DNA of 64,000 nt from Vespa crabro (GCF_910589235.1 NC_060962.1:186001-250000); one strand, 5' to 3'; positions 11,838-26,840 are shown, counted from the first letter of the stretch. Made by a program: numbers and translations. Notes: generated from the letters alone by a model not told the origin.

Positions 11838-14800
11838 TTGCATTTCATAAGATCAAACATCTATTTTATATTGGAATCAAAGTTTTTAACATTCTTTCAT
11901 ATCGTATAAACGATTTTTCGCTCATATACGCGTATCGTCGAAAAACGAAAACTTGAAATCTCGTTCAATTTCAATGATTTTATATTCTATCGATGCAGAA
12001 TAAAGAATATAACAAGAATAAAACGTTTTTACTATGTTTAAATACGCGTTTTCATATGATAATTGTCGAAAAACGTAATCGACATAAGCGAATTTCGGTA
12101 TATGCGAAGATAAAATCGTGAAATCTTTAATAATACTTGTGCCACAGTTAGAAAAATGTTACCAATCGATTCAGAACATTGCATTTCATAAGATCAAACA
12201 TCTATTTTATATTGGAATCAAAGTTTTTAACATTCTTTCATATCGTATATACGATTTTTCGCTCATATACGCGTATCGTCGAAAAACGAAAACTTGAAAT
12301 CTCGTTCAATTTCAATGATTTTATATTCTATCGATGCAGAATAAAGAATATAACAAGAATATAACGTTTTTACTATGTTTAAATACGCGTTTTCATATGA
12401 TAATTGTCGAAAAACGTAATCGACATACGCGAATTTCGGTATATGCGAAGATAAAATCGTGAAATCTTTAATAATACTTGTGCCACAGTTAGAAAAATGT
12501 TACCAATCGATTCAGAACATTGCATTTCATAAGATCAAACATCTATTTTATATTGGAATCAAAGTTTTTAACATTCTTTCATATCGTATATACGATTTTT
12601 CGCTCATATACGCGTATCGTCGAAAAACGAAAACTTGAAATCTCGTTCAATTTCAATGATTTTATACTCTATCGATGCAGAATAAAGAATATAACAAGAA
12701 TATAACGTTTTTACTATGTTTAAATACGCGTTTTCATATGATAATTGTCGAAAAACGAAATCGACATACGCAAATTTCGGTATATGCGAAGATAAAATCG
12801 TGAAATCTTTAATAATACTTGTGCCACAGTTAGAAAAATGTTACCAATCGATTCAGAACATTGCATTTCATAAGATCAAACATCTATTTTATATTGGAAT
12901 CAAAGTTTTTAACATTCTTTCATATCGTATATACGATTTTTCGCTCATATACGCGTATCGTCGAAAAACGAAAACTTGAAATCTCGTTCAATTTCAATGA
13001 TTTTATATTCTATCGATGCAGAATAAAGAATATAACAAGAATATAACGTTTTTACTATGTTTAAATACGCGTTTTCATATGATAATTGTCGAAAAACGTA
13101 ATCGACATACGCGAAATTCGGTATATGCGAAGATAAAATCGTGAAATCTTTAATAATACTTGTGCCACAGTTAGAAAAATGTTACCAATCGATTCAGAAC
13201 ATTGCATTTCATAAGATCAAACATCTATTTTATATTGGAATCAAAGTTTTTAACATTCTTTCATATCGTATATACGATTTTTCGCTCATATACGCGTATC
13301 GTCGAAAAACGAAAACTTGAAATCTCGTTCAATTTCAATGATTTTATATTCTATCGATGCAGAATAAAGAATATAACAAGAATATAACGTTTTTACTATG
13401 TTTAAATACGCGTTTTCATATGATAATTGTCGAAAAACGTAAACGACATACGCGAATTTCGGTATATGCGAAGATAAAATCGCGAAATCTTTAATAATAC
13501 TTGTGCCACAGTTAGAAAAATGTTACCAATCGATTCAGAACATTGCATTTCATAAGATCAAACATCTATTTTATATTGGAATCAAAGTTTTTAACATCCT
13601 TTCATATCGTATAAACGATTTTTCGCTCATATAAGCGTATCGTCGAAAAACGAAAACTTGAAATCTCGTTCAATTTCAATGATTTTATATTCTATCGATG
13701 CAGAATAAAGAATATAACAAGAATATAACGTTATTACTATGTTTAAATACGCGTTTTCATATGATAATTGTCGAAAAACGTAATCGACATACGCGAATTT
13801 CGGTATATGCGAAGATAAAATCGTGAAATCTTTAATAATACTTGTGCCACAGTTAGAAAAATGTTACCAATCGATTCAGAACATTGCATTTCATAAGATC
13901 AAACATCTATTTTATATTGGAATCAAAGTTTTTAACATTCTTTCATATCGTATATACGATTTTTCGCTCATATACGCGTATCGTCGAAAAACGAAAACTT
14001 GAAATCTCGTTCAATTTCAATGATTTTATATTCCATCGGTGCAGAATGAAGAATATAACAAGAATATAACGTTTTTACTATGTTTAAATACGCGTTTTCA
14101 TATGATAATTGTCGAAAAACGTAATCGACATACGCGAATTTCGGTATATGCGAAGATAAAATCGTGAAATCTTTAATAATACTTGTGCCACAGTTAGAAA
14201 AATGTTACCAATCGATTCAGAACATTGCATTTCATAAGATCAAACATCTATTTTATATTGGAATCAAAGTTTTTAACATTCTTTCATATCGTATATACGA
14301 TTTTTCGCTCATATACGCGTATCGTCGAAAAACGAAAACTTGAAATCTCGTTCAATTTCAATGATTTTATATTCTATCGATGCAGAATAAAGAATATAAC
14401 AAGAATATAACGTTTTTACTATGTTTAAATACGCGTTTTCATATGATAATTGTCGAAAAACGTAATCGACATACGCGAATTTCGGTATATGCGAAGATAA
14501 AATCGTGAAATCTTTAATAATACTTGTGCCACAGTTAGAAAAATGTTACCAATCGATTCAGAACATTGCATTTCATAAGATCAAACATCTATTTTATATT
14601 GGAATCAAAGTTTTTAACATTCTTTCATATCGTATATACGATTTTTCGCTCATATACGCGTATCGTCGAAAAACGAAAACTTGAAATCTCGTTCAATTTC
14701 AATGATTTTATATTCTATCGATGCAGAATAAAGAATATAACAAGAATATAACGTTTTTACTATGTTTAAATACGCGTTTTCATATGATAATTGTCGAAAA

Positions 14801-15588
14801 ACGTAATCGACATACGCGAATTTCGGTATATGCGAAGATAAAATCGTGAAATCTTTAATAATACTTGTGCCACAGTTAGAAAAATGTTACCAATCGATTC
14901 AGAACATTGCATTTCATAAGATCAAACAACTATTTTATATTGGAATCAAAGTTTTTAACATTCTTTCATATCGTATATACGATTTTTCGCTCATAAACGC
15001 GTATCGTCGAAAAACGAAAACTTGAAATCTCGTTCAATTTCAATGATTTTATATTCTATCGATGCAGAATAAAGAATATAACAAGAATATAACGTTTTTA
15101 CTATGTTTAAATACGCGTTTTCATATGATAATTGTCGAAAAACGTAATCGACATACGCGAATTTCGGTATATGCGAAGATAAAATCGTGAAATCTTTAAT
15201 AATACTTGTGCCACAGTTAGAAAAATGTTACCAATCGATTCAGAACATTGCATTTCATAAGATCAAACATCTATTTTATATTGGAATCAAAGTTTTTAAC
15301 ATTCTTTCATATCGTATAAACGATTTTTCGCTCATATACGCGTATCGTCGAAAAACGAAAACTTGAAATCTCGTTCAATTTCAATGATTTTATATTCTAT
15401 CGATGCAGAATAAAGAATATAACAAGAATATAACGTTTTTACTATGTTTAAATACGCGTTTTCATATGATAATTGTCGAAAAACGTAATCGACATACGCG
15501 AATTTCGGTATATGCGAAGATAAAATCGTGAAATCTTTAATAATACTTGTGCCACAGTTAGAAAAATGTTACCAATCGATTCAGAACA
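11838..15588. repeat. Five-monomer spacing of a palindrome-breaking variant
   Basis: Monomers at 11838, 13543 and 15248 share phase 315 T to A (CGTATAAACG) and lie exactly 1,705 bp, five monomers, apart. The monomers between them do not match closely in their other variants, so this is either the trace of a decayed 5-mer HOR or chance spacing of a recurring variant. The same change marks K-type monomers in the 22-37 kb domain. Confidence 0.5.
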
Positions 15589-16270
15589 TTGCATTTCATA
15601 AGATCAAACATCTATTTTATATTGGAATCAAAGTTTTTAACATTCTTTCATATCGTATATACGATTTTTCGCTCATATACGCGTATCGTCGAAAAACGAA
15701 AACTTGAAATCTCGTTCAATTTCATTGATTTTATATTCTATCGATGCAGAATAAAGAATATAACAAGAATATAACGTTTTTACTATGTTTAAATACGCGT
15801 TTTCATATGATAATTGTCGAAAAACGTAATCGACATACGCGAATTTCGGTATATGCGAAGATAAAATCGTGAAATCTTTAATAATACTTGTGCCACAGTT
15901 AGAAAAATGTTACCAATCGATTCAGAACATTGCATTTCATAAGATCAAACATCTATTTTATATTGGAATCAAAGTTTTTAACATTCTTTCATATCGTATA
16001 TACGATTTTTCGCTCATATACGCGTATCGTCGAAAAACGAAAACTTGAAATCTCGTTCAATTTCAATGATTTTATATTCTATCGATGCAGAATAAAGAAT
16101 ATAACAAGAATATAACGTTTTTACTATGTTTAAATACGCGTTTTCATATGATAATTGTCGAAAAACTTAATCGACATACGCGAATTTCGGTATATTCGAA
16201 GATAAAATCGTGAAATCTTTAATAATACTTGTGCCACAGTTAGAAAAATGTTACCAATCGATTCAGAACA

Positions 16271-16952
16271 TTGCATTTCATAAGATCAAACAACTATTTT
16301 ATATTGGAATCAAAGTTTTTAACATTCTTTCATATCGTATATACGATTTTTCACTCATATACGCGTATCGTCGAAAAACGAAAACTTGAAATCTCGTTCA
16401 ATTTCAATGATTTTATATTCTATCGATGCAGAATAAAGAATATAACAAGAATATAACGTTTTTACTATGTTTAAATACGCGTTTTCATATGATAATTGTC
16501 GAAAAACTTAATCGACATACGCGAATTTCGGTATATGCGAAGATAAAATCGTGAAATCTTTAATAATACTTGTGCCACAGTTAGAAAAATGTTACCAATC
16601 GATTCAGAACATTGCATTTCATAAGATCAAACAACTATTTTATATTGGAATCAAAGTTTTTAACATTCTTTCATATCGTATATACGATTTTTCACTCATA
16701 TACGCGTATCGTCGAAAAACGAAAACTTGAAATCTCGTTCAATTTCAATGATTTTATATTCTATCGATGCAGAATAAAGAATATAACAAGAATATAACGT
16801 TTTTACTATGTTTAAATACGCGTTTTCATATGATAATTGTCGAAAAACGTAATCGACATACGCGAATTTCGGTATATGCGAAGATAAAATCGTGAAATCT
16901 TTAATAATACTTGTGCCACAGTTAGAAAAATGTTACCAATCGATTCAGAACA
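16271..16952. repeat. Adjacent duplicated variant monomers
   Basis: The monomers at 16271 and 16612 share CAAACAACTAT (phase 267 region) and TTTCACTCA (phase 326 G to A), and each is preceded by ACTTAATCG (phase 140 G to T). They are direct neighbours, which fits a recent one-unit duplication. The unit at 10815 has the same three markers plus phase 39 A to T, so it is a relative 16 monomers away. The first copy is preceded by TATATTCG, a change the second lacks. Confidence 0.75.
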
Positions 16953-17293
16953 TTGCATTTCATAAGATCAAACATCTATTTTATATTGGAATCAAAGTTT
17001 TTAACATTCTTTCATATCGTATATACGATTTTTCGCTCATATACGCGTATCGTCGAAAAACGAAAACTTGAAATCTCGTTCAATTTCAATGATTTTATAT
17101 TCTATCGATGCAGAATAAAGAATATAACAAGAATATAACGTTTTTACTATGTTTAAATACGCGTTTTCATATGATAATTGTCGAAAAACGTAATCGACAT
17201 ACGCGAATTTCGGTATATGCGAAGATAATATCGTGAAATCTTTAATAATACTTGTGCCACAGTTAGAAAAATGTTACCAATCGATTCAGAACA

Positions 17294-18657
17294 TTGCATT
17301 TCATAAGATCAAACATCTATTTTATATTGGAATCAAAGTTTTTAACATTCTTTCATATCGTATATACGATTTTTCGCTCATATACGCGTATCGTCGAAAA
17401 ACGAAAACTTGAAATCTCGTTCAATTTCAATGATTTTATATTCTATCGATGCAGAATAAAGAATATAACAAGAATATAACGTTTTTACTATGTTTAAATA
17501 CGCGTTTTCATATGATAATTGTCGAAAAACGAAATCGACATACGCAAATTTCGGTATATGCGAAGATAAAATCGTGAAATCTTTAATAATACTTGTGCCA
17601 CAGTTAGAAAAATGTTACCAATCGATTCAGAACATTGCATTTCATAAGATCAAACATCTATTTTATATTGGAATCAAAGTTTTTAACATTCTTTCATATC
17701 GTATATACGATTTTTCGCTCATATACGCGTATCGTCGAAAAACGAAAACTTGAAATCTCGTTCAATTTCAATGATTTTATATTCTATCGATGCAGAATAA
17801 AGAATAAAACAAGAATATAACGTTTTTACTATGTTTAAATACGTGTTTTCATATGATAATTGTCGAAAAACGTAATCGACATACGCGAATTTCGGTATAT
17901 GCGAAGATAAAATCGTGAAATCTTTAATAATACTTGTGCCACAGTTAGAAAAATGTTACCAATCGATTCAGAACATTGCATTTCATAAGATCAAACATCT
18001 ATTTTATATTGGAATCAAAGTTTTTAACATTCTTTCATATCGTATATACGATTTTTCGCTCATATACGCGTATCGTCGAAAAACGAAAACTTGAAATCTC
18101 GTTCAATTTCAATGATTTTATATTCTATCGATGCAGAATAAAGAATATAACAAGAATATAACGTTTTTACTATGTTTAAATACGCGTTTTCATATGATAA
18201 TTGTCGAAAAACGAAATCGACATACGCAAATTTCGGTATATGCGAAGATAAAATCGTGAAATCTTTAATAATACTTGTGCCACAGTTAGAAAAATGTTAC
18301 CAATCGATTCAGAACATTGCATTTCATAAGATCAAACATCTATTTTATATTGGAATCAAAGTTTTTAACATTCTTTCATATCGTATATACGATTTTTCGC
18401 TCATATACGCGTATCGTCGAAAAACGAAAACTTGAAATCTCGTTCAATTTCAATGATTTTATATTCTATCGATGCAGAATAAAGAATATAACAAGAATAT
18501 AACGTTTTTACTATGTTTAAATACGCGTTTTCATATGATAATTGTCGAAAAACGTAATCGACATACGCGAATTTCGGTATATGCGAAGATAAAATCGTGA
18601 AATCTTTAATAATACTTGTGCCACAGTTAGAAAAATGTTACTAATCGATTCAGAACA
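17294..18657. repeat. Two-monomer repeat, two copies of 682 bp
   Basis: The monomers starting 17294 and 17976 share phase 142 T to A (GAAATCGAC) and phase 155 G to A (CGCAAATTTCGG). Each is followed by a plain monomer, giving two 682-bp units. The second half of the first unit has private changes (GAATAAAAC near 17812 and ACGTGTTTTC near 17843). The monomer at 12520 carries the same pair of changes, 14 monomers upstream. Confidence 0.7.
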
Positions 18658-18998
18658 TTGCATTTCATAAGATCAAACAACTATTTTATATTGGAATCAA
18701 AGTTTTTAACATTCTTTCATATCGTATATACGATTTTTCGCTCATAAACGCGTATCGTCGAAAAACGAAAACTTGAAATCTCGTTCAATTTCAATGATTT
18801 TATATTCTATCGATGCAGAATAAAGAATATAACAAGAATATAACGTTTTTACTATGTTTAAATACGCGTTTTCATATGATAATTGTCGAAAAACGTAATC
18901 GACATACGCGAATTTCGGTATATGCGAAGATAAAATCGTGAAATCTTTAATAATACTTGTGCCACAGTTAGAAAAATGTTACCAATCGATTCAGAACA

Positions 18999-19339
18999 TT
19001 GCATTTCATAAGATCAAACATCTATTTTATATTGGAATCAAAGTTTTTAACATTCTTTCATATCGTATATACGATTTTTCGCTCGTATACGCGTATCGTC
19101 GAAAAACGAAAACTTGAAATCTCGTTCAATTTCAATGATTTTATATTCTATCGATGCAGAATAAAGAATATAACAAGAATATAATGTTTTTACTATGTTT
19201 AAATACGCGTTTTCATATGATAATTGACGAAAAACGTAATCGACATACGCGAATTTCGGTATATGCGAAGATAAAATCGTGAAATCTTTAATAATACTTG
19301 TGCCACAGTTAGAAAAATGTTACCAATCGATTCAGAACA
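18999..19339. repeat. G-type monomer outside the main HOR domain
   Basis: This unit carries all three G-type markers: CTCGTATACG (phase 330 A to G), ATAATGTTT (phase 89 C to T) and TTGACGAAA (phase 131 T to A). Elsewhere these three occur together only in the 22-37 kb HOR domain. It lies about 3.4 kb before that domain and is followed by a monomer with CATCTAATTT, not by a K-type unit. Confidence 0.75.
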
Positions 19340-20703
19340 TTGCATTTCATAAGATCAAACATCTAATTTATATTGGAATCAAAGTTTTTAACATTCTTTC
19401 ATATCGTATATACGATTTTTCGCTCATATACGCGTATCGTCGAAAAACGAAAACTTGAAATCTCGTTCAATTTCAATGATTTTATATTCTATCGATGCAG
19501 AATAAAGAATATAACAAGAATATAACGTTTTTACTATGTTTAAATACGCGTTTTCATCTGATAATTGTCGAAAAACGTAATCGACATACGCGAATTTCGG
19601 TATATGCGAAGATAAAATCGTGAAATCTTTAATAATACTTGTGCCACAGTTAGAAAAATGTTACCAATCGATTCAGAACATTGCATTTCATAAGATCAAA
19701 CATCTATTTTATATTGGAATCAAAGTTTTTAACATTCTTTCATATCGTATATACGATTTTTCGCTCATATACGCGTATCGTCGAAAAACGAAAACTTGAA
19801 ATCTCGTTCAATTTCAATGATTTTATATTCTATCGATGCAGAATAAAGAATATAACAAGAATATAAGGTTTTTACTATGTTTAAATACGCGTTTTCATAT
19901 GATAATTGTCGAAAAACGTAATCGACATACGCGAATTTCGGTATATGCGAAGATAAAATCGTGAAATCTTTAATAATACTTGTGCCACAGTTAGAAAAAT
20001 GTTACCAATCGATTCAGAACATTGCATTTCATAAGATCAAACATCTATTTTATATTGGAATCAAAGTTTTTAACATTCTTTCATATCGTATATACGATTT
20101 TTCGCTCATATACGCGTATCGTCGAAAAACGAAAACTTGAAATCTCGTTCAATTTCAATGATTTTATATTCTATCGATGCAGAATAAAGAATATAACAAG
20201 AATATAACGTTTTTACTATGTTTAAATACGCGTTTTCATATGATAATTGTCGAAAAACGTAATCGACATACGCGAATTTCGGTATATGCGAAGATAAAAT
20301 CGTGAAATCTTTAATAATACTTGTGCCACAGTTAGAAAAATGTTACCAATCGATTCAGAACATTGCATTTCATAAGATCAAACATCTATTTTATATTGGA
20401 ATCAAAGTTTTTAACATTCTTTCATATCGTATATACGATTTTTCGCTCATATACGCGTATCGTCGAAAAACGAAAACTTGAAATCTCGTTCAATTTCAAT
20501 GATTTTATATTCTATCGATGCAGAATAAAGAATATAACAAGAATATAACGTTTTTACTATGTTTAAATACGCGTTTTCATATGATAATTGTCGAAAAACG
20601 TAATCGACATACGCGAATTTCTGTATATGCGAAGATAAAATCGTGAAATCTTTAATAATACTTGTGCCACAGTTAGAAAAATGTTACCAATCGATTCAGA
20701 ACA

Positions 20704-22407
20704 TTGCATTTCATAAGATCAAACATCTATTTTATATTGGAATCAAAGTTTTTAACATTCTTTCATATCGTATATACGATTTTTCGCTCATATACGCGTA
20801 TCGTCGAAAAACGAAATCTTGAAATCTTGTTCAATTTCAATGATTTTATATTCTATCGATGCAGAATAAAGAATATAACAAGAATATAACGTTTTTACTA
20901 TGTTTAAATACGCGTTTTCATATGATAATTGTCGAAAAACGTAATCGGCATACGCGAATTTCGGTATATGCGAAGATAAAATCGTGAAATCTTTAATAAT
21001 ACTTGTGCCACAGTTAGAAAAATGGTACCAATCGATTCAGAACATTGCATTTCATAAGATCAAACATCTATTTTATATTGGAATCAAAGTTTTTAACATT
21101 CTTTCATATCGTATATACGATTTTTCGCTCATATACGCGTATCGTCGAAATACGAAAACTTGAAATCTCGTTCAATTTCAATGATTTTATATTCTATCGA
21201 TGCAGAATAAAGAATATAACAAGAATATAACGTTTTTACTATGTTTAAATACGCGTTTTCATATGATAATTGTCGAAAAACCTAATCGACATACGCGAAT
21301 TTCGGTATATGCGAAGATAAATTCGTGAAATCTTTAATAATACTTGTGCCACAGTTAGAAAAATGCTACCAATCGATTCAGAACATTGCATTTCATAAGA
21401 TCAAACATCTATTTTATATTGGAATCAAAGTTTTTAACATTCTTTCATATCGTATATACGATTTTTCGCTCATATACGCGTATCGTCGAAAAGCGAAGAC
21501 TTGAAATCTCGTTCAATTTCAATGATTTTATATTCTATCGATGCAGAATAAAGAATATAACAAGAATATAACGTTTTTACTATGTTTAAATACGCGTTTT
21601 CATATGAGAATTGTCGAAAAAAGTAATCGACATACGCGAATTTCGGTATATGCGAAGATAAAATCGTGAAATCTTTAATAATACTTGTGCCACAGTTAGA
21701 AAAATGTTACCAATCGATTCAGAACATTGCATTTCATAAGATCAAACATCTATTTTATATTGGAATCAAAGTTTTTAACATTCTTTCATATCGTATATAC
21801 GATTTTTCGCTCATATACGCGTATCGTCGAAAAACGAAAACTTGAAATCTCGTTCAATTTCAATGATTTTATATTATATCGATGCAGAATAAAGAATATA
21901 ACAAGATTATAACGTTTTTACTATGTTTAAATACGCGTTTTCATATGATAATTGTCGAAATCGTAATCAACATACGCGAATTTCGGTATATGCGAAGATA
22001 AAATCGTGAAATCTTTAATAATACTTGTGCCACAGTTAGAAAAATGTTACCAATCGATTCAGAACATTGCATTTCATAAGATCAAACATCTATTTTATAT
22101 TGGAATCAAAGTTTTTAACATTCTTTCATATCGTATATACGATTTATCGCTCATATACGCGTATCGTCGAAAAACGAAAACTTGAAATCTCGTTCAATTT
22201 CAATGATTTTATATTCTATCGATGCAGAATAAAGAATATAACAAGAATATAACGTTTTTACTATGTTTAAATACGCGTTTTCATATGATAATTGTCGAAA
22301 AACGTAATCGACATACGCGAATTTCGGTATATGCGAAGTTAAAATCGTGAAATCTTTAATAATACTTGTGCCACAGTTAGAAAAATGTTACCAATCGATT
22401 CAGAACA
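20704..22407. repeat. Divergent monomer patch, left flank of the HOR domain
   Basis: Five consecutive monomers carry far more private changes than their neighbours. Examples: ACGAAATCTTGAAATCTTG near 20812, AATCGGCATAC near 20944, AATGGTACC near 21022, CGAAATACG near 21146, CCTAATCG near 21281, AAATGCTACC near 21362, AAAAGCGAAGAC near 21489, ATGAGAATTG near 21604, TATTATATCG near 21873, and a one-base deletion near 21958. It sits directly before the HOR domain. Divergent, unshared monomers are what remains where homogenising exchange is rare. Confidence 0.7.
21955..21965. other. Single-base deletion in a satellite monomer
   Basis: GTCGAAATCGTAATC replaces GTCGAAAAACGTAATC, shortening this monomer to 340 bp. 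It is one of only four length changes seen in the window and lies in the divergent patch before the HOR domain. Confidence 0.9.
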
Positions 22408-22748
22408 TTGCATTTCATAAGATCAAACATCTATTTTATATTGGAATCAAAGTTTTTAACATTCTTTCATATCGTATATACGATTTTTCGCTCATATACG
22501 CGTATCGTCGAAAAACGAAAACTTGAAATCTCGTTCAATTTCAATGATTTTATATTCTATCGATGCAGAATAAAGAATATAACAAGAATATAACGTTTTT
22601 ACTATGTTTAAATACGCGTTTTCATATGATAATTGTCGAAAAACGTAATCGACATACGCGAATTTCGGTATATGCGAAGATAAAATCGAGAAATCTTTAA
22701 TAATACTTGTGCCACAGTTAGAAAAATGTTACCAATCGATTCAGAACA

Positions 22749-25476
22749 TTGCATTTCATAAGATCAATCATCTATTTTATATTGGAATCAAAGTTTTTAA
22801 CATTGTTTCATATCGTATATACGATTTTTCGCTCATATACGCGTATCGTCGAAAAACGAAAACTTGAAATCTCGTTCAATTTCAATTATTTTATATTCTA
22901 TCGATGCAGAATAAAGAATATAACAAGAATATAAAGTTTTTACTATGTTTAAATACGCGTTTTCATATGATAAATGTAGAAAAACGTAATCGACATACGC
23001 GAATTTCGGTATATGCGAAGATAAAATCGTGAAATCTTTAATAATACTTGTGCCACAGTTAGAAAAATGTTACCAATCGATTCAGAACATTGCATTTCAT
23101 AAGATCAAACATCTATTTTATATTGGAATCAAAGTTTTTAACATTCTTTCATATCGTATATACGATTTTTCGCTCATATACGCGTATCGTCGAAAAACGA
23201 AAACTTGAAATCTCGTTCAATTTCAATGATTTTATATTCTATCGATGCAGAATAAAGAATATAACAAGAATATAACGTTTTTACTATGTTTAAATACGCG
23301 TTTTCATATGATAATTGTCGAAAAACGTAATCGACATACGCGAATTTCGGTATATGCGAAGATAAAATCGAGAAATCTTTAATAATACTTGTGCCACAGT
23401 TAGAAAAATGTTACCAATCGATTCAGAACATTGCATTTCATAAGATCAAACATCTATTTTATATTGGAATCAAAGTTTTTAACATTCTTTCATATCGTAT
23501 ATACGATTTTTCGCTCATATACGCGTATCGTCGAAAAACGAAAACTTGAAATCTCGTTCAATTTCAATTATTTTATATTCTATCGATGCAGAATAAAGAA
23601 TATAACAAGAATATAACGTTTTTACTATGTTTAAATACGCGTTTTCATATGATAATTGTCGAAAAACGTAATCGACATACGCGAATTTCGGTATATGCGA
23701 AGATAAAATCGTGAAATCTTTAATAATACTTGTGCCACAGTTAGAAAAATGTTACCAATCGATTCAGAACATTGCATTTCATAAGATCAAACATCTATTT
23801 TATATTGGAATCAAAGTTTTTAACATTCTTTCATATCGTATATACGATTTTTCGCTCGTATACGCGTATCGTCGAAAAACGAAAACTTGAAATCTCGTTC
23901 AATTTCAATGATTTTATATTCTATCGATGCAGAATAAAGAATATAACAAGAATATAATGTTTTTACTATGTTTAAATACGCGTTTTCATATGATAATTGA
24001 CGAAAAACGTAATCGACATACGCGAATTTCGGTATATGCGAAGATAAAATCGTGAAATCTTTAATAATACTTGTGCCACAGTTAGAAAAATGTTACCAAT
24101 CGATTCAGAACATTGCATTTCATAAGATCAAACATCTATTTTATATTGGAATCAAAGTTTTTAACATTCTTTCATATCGTATAAACGATTTTTCGCTCAT
24201 ATACGCGTATCGTCGAAAAACGAAAACTTGAAATCTCGTTCAATTTCAATGATTTTATATTCTATCGATGCAGAATAAAGAATATAACAAGAATATAACG
24301 TTTTTACTATGTTTAAATACGCGTTTTCATATGATAATTGTCGAAAAACGTAATCGACATACGCGAATTTCGGTATATGCGAAGATAAAATCGTGAAATC
24401 TTTAATAATACTTGTGCCACAGTTAGAAAAATGTTACCAATCGATTCAGAACATTGCATTTCATAAGATCAAACATCTATTTTATATTGGAATCAAAGTT
24501 TTTAACATTCTTTCATATCGTATATACGATTTATCGCTCATATACGCGTATCGTCGAAAAACGAAAACTTGAAATCTCGTTCAATTTCAATGATTTTATA
24601 TTCTATCGATGCAGAATAAAGAATATAACAAGAATATAACGTTTTTACTATGTTTAAATACGCGTTTTCATATGATAATTGTCGAAAAACGTAATCGACA
24701 TACGCGAATTTCGGTATATGCGAAGATAAAATCGTGAAATCTTTAATAATACTTGTGCCACAGTTAGAAAAATGTTACCAATCGATTCAGAACATTGCAT
24801 TTCATAAGATCAAACATCTATTTTATATTGGAATCAAAGTTTTTAACATTCTTTCATATCGTATATACGATTTTTCGCTCATATACGCGTATCGTCGAAA
24901 AACGAAAACTTGAAATCTCGTTCAATTTCAATGATTTTATATTCTATCGATGCAGAATAAAGAATATAACAAGAATATAACGTTTTTACTATGTTTAAAT
25001 ACGCGTTTTCATATGATAATTGTCGAAAAACGTAATCGACATACGCGAATTTCGGTATATGCGAAGATAAAATCGTGAAATCTTTAATAATACTTGTGCC
25101 ACAGTTAGAAAAATGTTACCAATCGATTCAGAACATTGCATTTCATAAGATCAAACATCTATTTTATATTGGAATCAAAGTTTTTAACATTCTTTCATAT
25201 CGTATATACGATTTTTCGCTCATATACGCGTATCGTCGAAAAACGAAAACTTGAAATCTCGTTCAATTTCAATGATTTTATATTCTATCGATGCAGAATA
25301 AAGAATATAACAAGAATATAACGTTTTTACTATGTTTAAATACGCGTTTTCATATGATAATTGTCGAAAAACGTAATCGACATACGCGAATTTCGGTATA
25401 TGCGAAGATAAAATCGAGAAATCTTTAATAATACTTGTGCCACAGTTAGAAAAATGTTACCAATCGATTCAGAACA
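22749..25476. repeat. HOR unit A, S-P-N-G-K-Y-P-P (8 monomers)
   Basis: The fullest unit of the domain: S at 22749, P at 23090, N at 23431, G at 23772, K at 24113, Y at 24454, P at 24795 and P at 25136. TCGAGAAATC precedes the S (22686-22695) and the N. The other units can be read as this one with members removed. Confidence 0.8.
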
Positions 25477-26840
25477 TTGCATTTCATAAGATCAATCATC
25501 TATTTTATATTGGAATCAAAGTTTTTAACATTGTTTCATATCGTATATACGATTTTTCGCTCATATACGCGTATCGTCGAAAAACGAAAACTTGAAATCT
25601 CGTTCAATTTCAATTATTTTATATTCTATCGATGCAGAATAAAGAATATAACAAGAATATAAAGTTTTTACTATGTTTAAATACGCGTTTTCATATGATA
25701 AATGTAGAAAAACGTAATCGACATACGCGAATTTCGGTATATGCGAAGATAAAATCGTGAAATCTTTAATAATACTTGTGCCACAGTTAGAAAAATGTTA
25801 CCAATCGATTCAGAACATTGCATTTCATAAGATCAAACATCTATTTTATATTGGAATCAAAGTTTTTAACATTCTTTCATATCGTATATACGATTTTTCG
25901 CTCGTATACGCGTATCGTCGAAAAACGAAAACTTGAAATCTCGTTCAATTTCAATGATTTTATATTCTATCGATGCAGAATAAAGAATATAACAAGAATA
26001 TAATGTTTTTACTATGTTTAAATACGCGTTTTCATATGATAATTGACGAAAAACGTAATCGACATACGCGAATTTCGGTATATGCGAAGATAAAATCGTG
26101 AAATCTTTAATAATACTTGTGCCACAGTTAGAAAAATGTTACCAATCGATTCAGAACATTGCATTTCATAAGATCAAACATCTATTTTATATTGGAATCA
26201 AAGTTTTTAACATTCTTTCATATCGTATAAACGATTTTTCGCTCATATACGCGTATCGTCGAAAAACGAAAACTTGAAATCTCGTTCAATTTCAATGATT
26301 TTATATTCTATCGATGCAGAATAAAGAATATAACAAGAATATAACGTTTTTACTATGTTTAAATACGCGTTTTCATATGATAATTGTCGAAAAACGTAAT
26401 CGACATACGCGAATTTCGGTATATGCGAAGATAAAATCGTGAAATCTTTAATAATACTTGTGCCACAGTTAGAAAAATGTTACCAATCGATTCAGAACAT
26501 TGCATTTCATAAGATCAAACATCTATTTTATATTGGAATCAAAGTTTTTAACATTCTTTCATATCGTATATACGATTTTTCGCTCATATACGCGTATCGT
26601 CGAAAAACGAAAACTTGAAATCTCGTTCAATTTCAATGATTTTATATTCTATCGATGCAGAATAAAGAATATAACAAGAATATAACGTTTTTACTATGTT
26701 TAAATACGCGTTTTCATATGATAATTGTCGAAAAACGTAATCGACATACGCGAATTTCGGTATATGCGAAGATAAAATCGAGAAATCTTTAATAATACTT
26801 GTGCCACAGTTAGAAAAATGTTACCAATCGATTCAGAACA
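25477..26840. repeat. HOR unit B, S-G-K-P (4 monomers)
   Basis: S at 25477 is followed directly by G at 25818 and K at 26159, then P at 26500. Compared with unit A it lacks P-N between S and G and has fewer plain monomers at the end. The S unit has all six S markers. Confidence 0.8.

Larger units (their letters stand above)
9792..20703. repeat. Domain 2: consensus mixed with recurrent variant monomers
   Basis: Several variant types recur here at multiples of 341 bp. One type combines CAAACAACTAT with CATAAACGCG (monomers at 9792, 14907, 18658). A second combines an upstream ACTTAATCG, CAAACAACTAT and TTTCACTCA (10815, 16271, 16612). A third carries GAAATCGAC and CGCAAATTTCGG (within 12520, 17294 and 17976). 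Spacings vary, so this is a patchwork of small duplications rather than one clean HOR. Confidence 0.75.

Noticed and set aside
12716..12979. 87-codon frames at 12716, 17490 and 18172
   Set aside because: They exist only because phase 142 T to A turns a TAA into AAA in three related monomers. The frame overlaps the other repeat frame, has no known domain, and is absent from all other copies.
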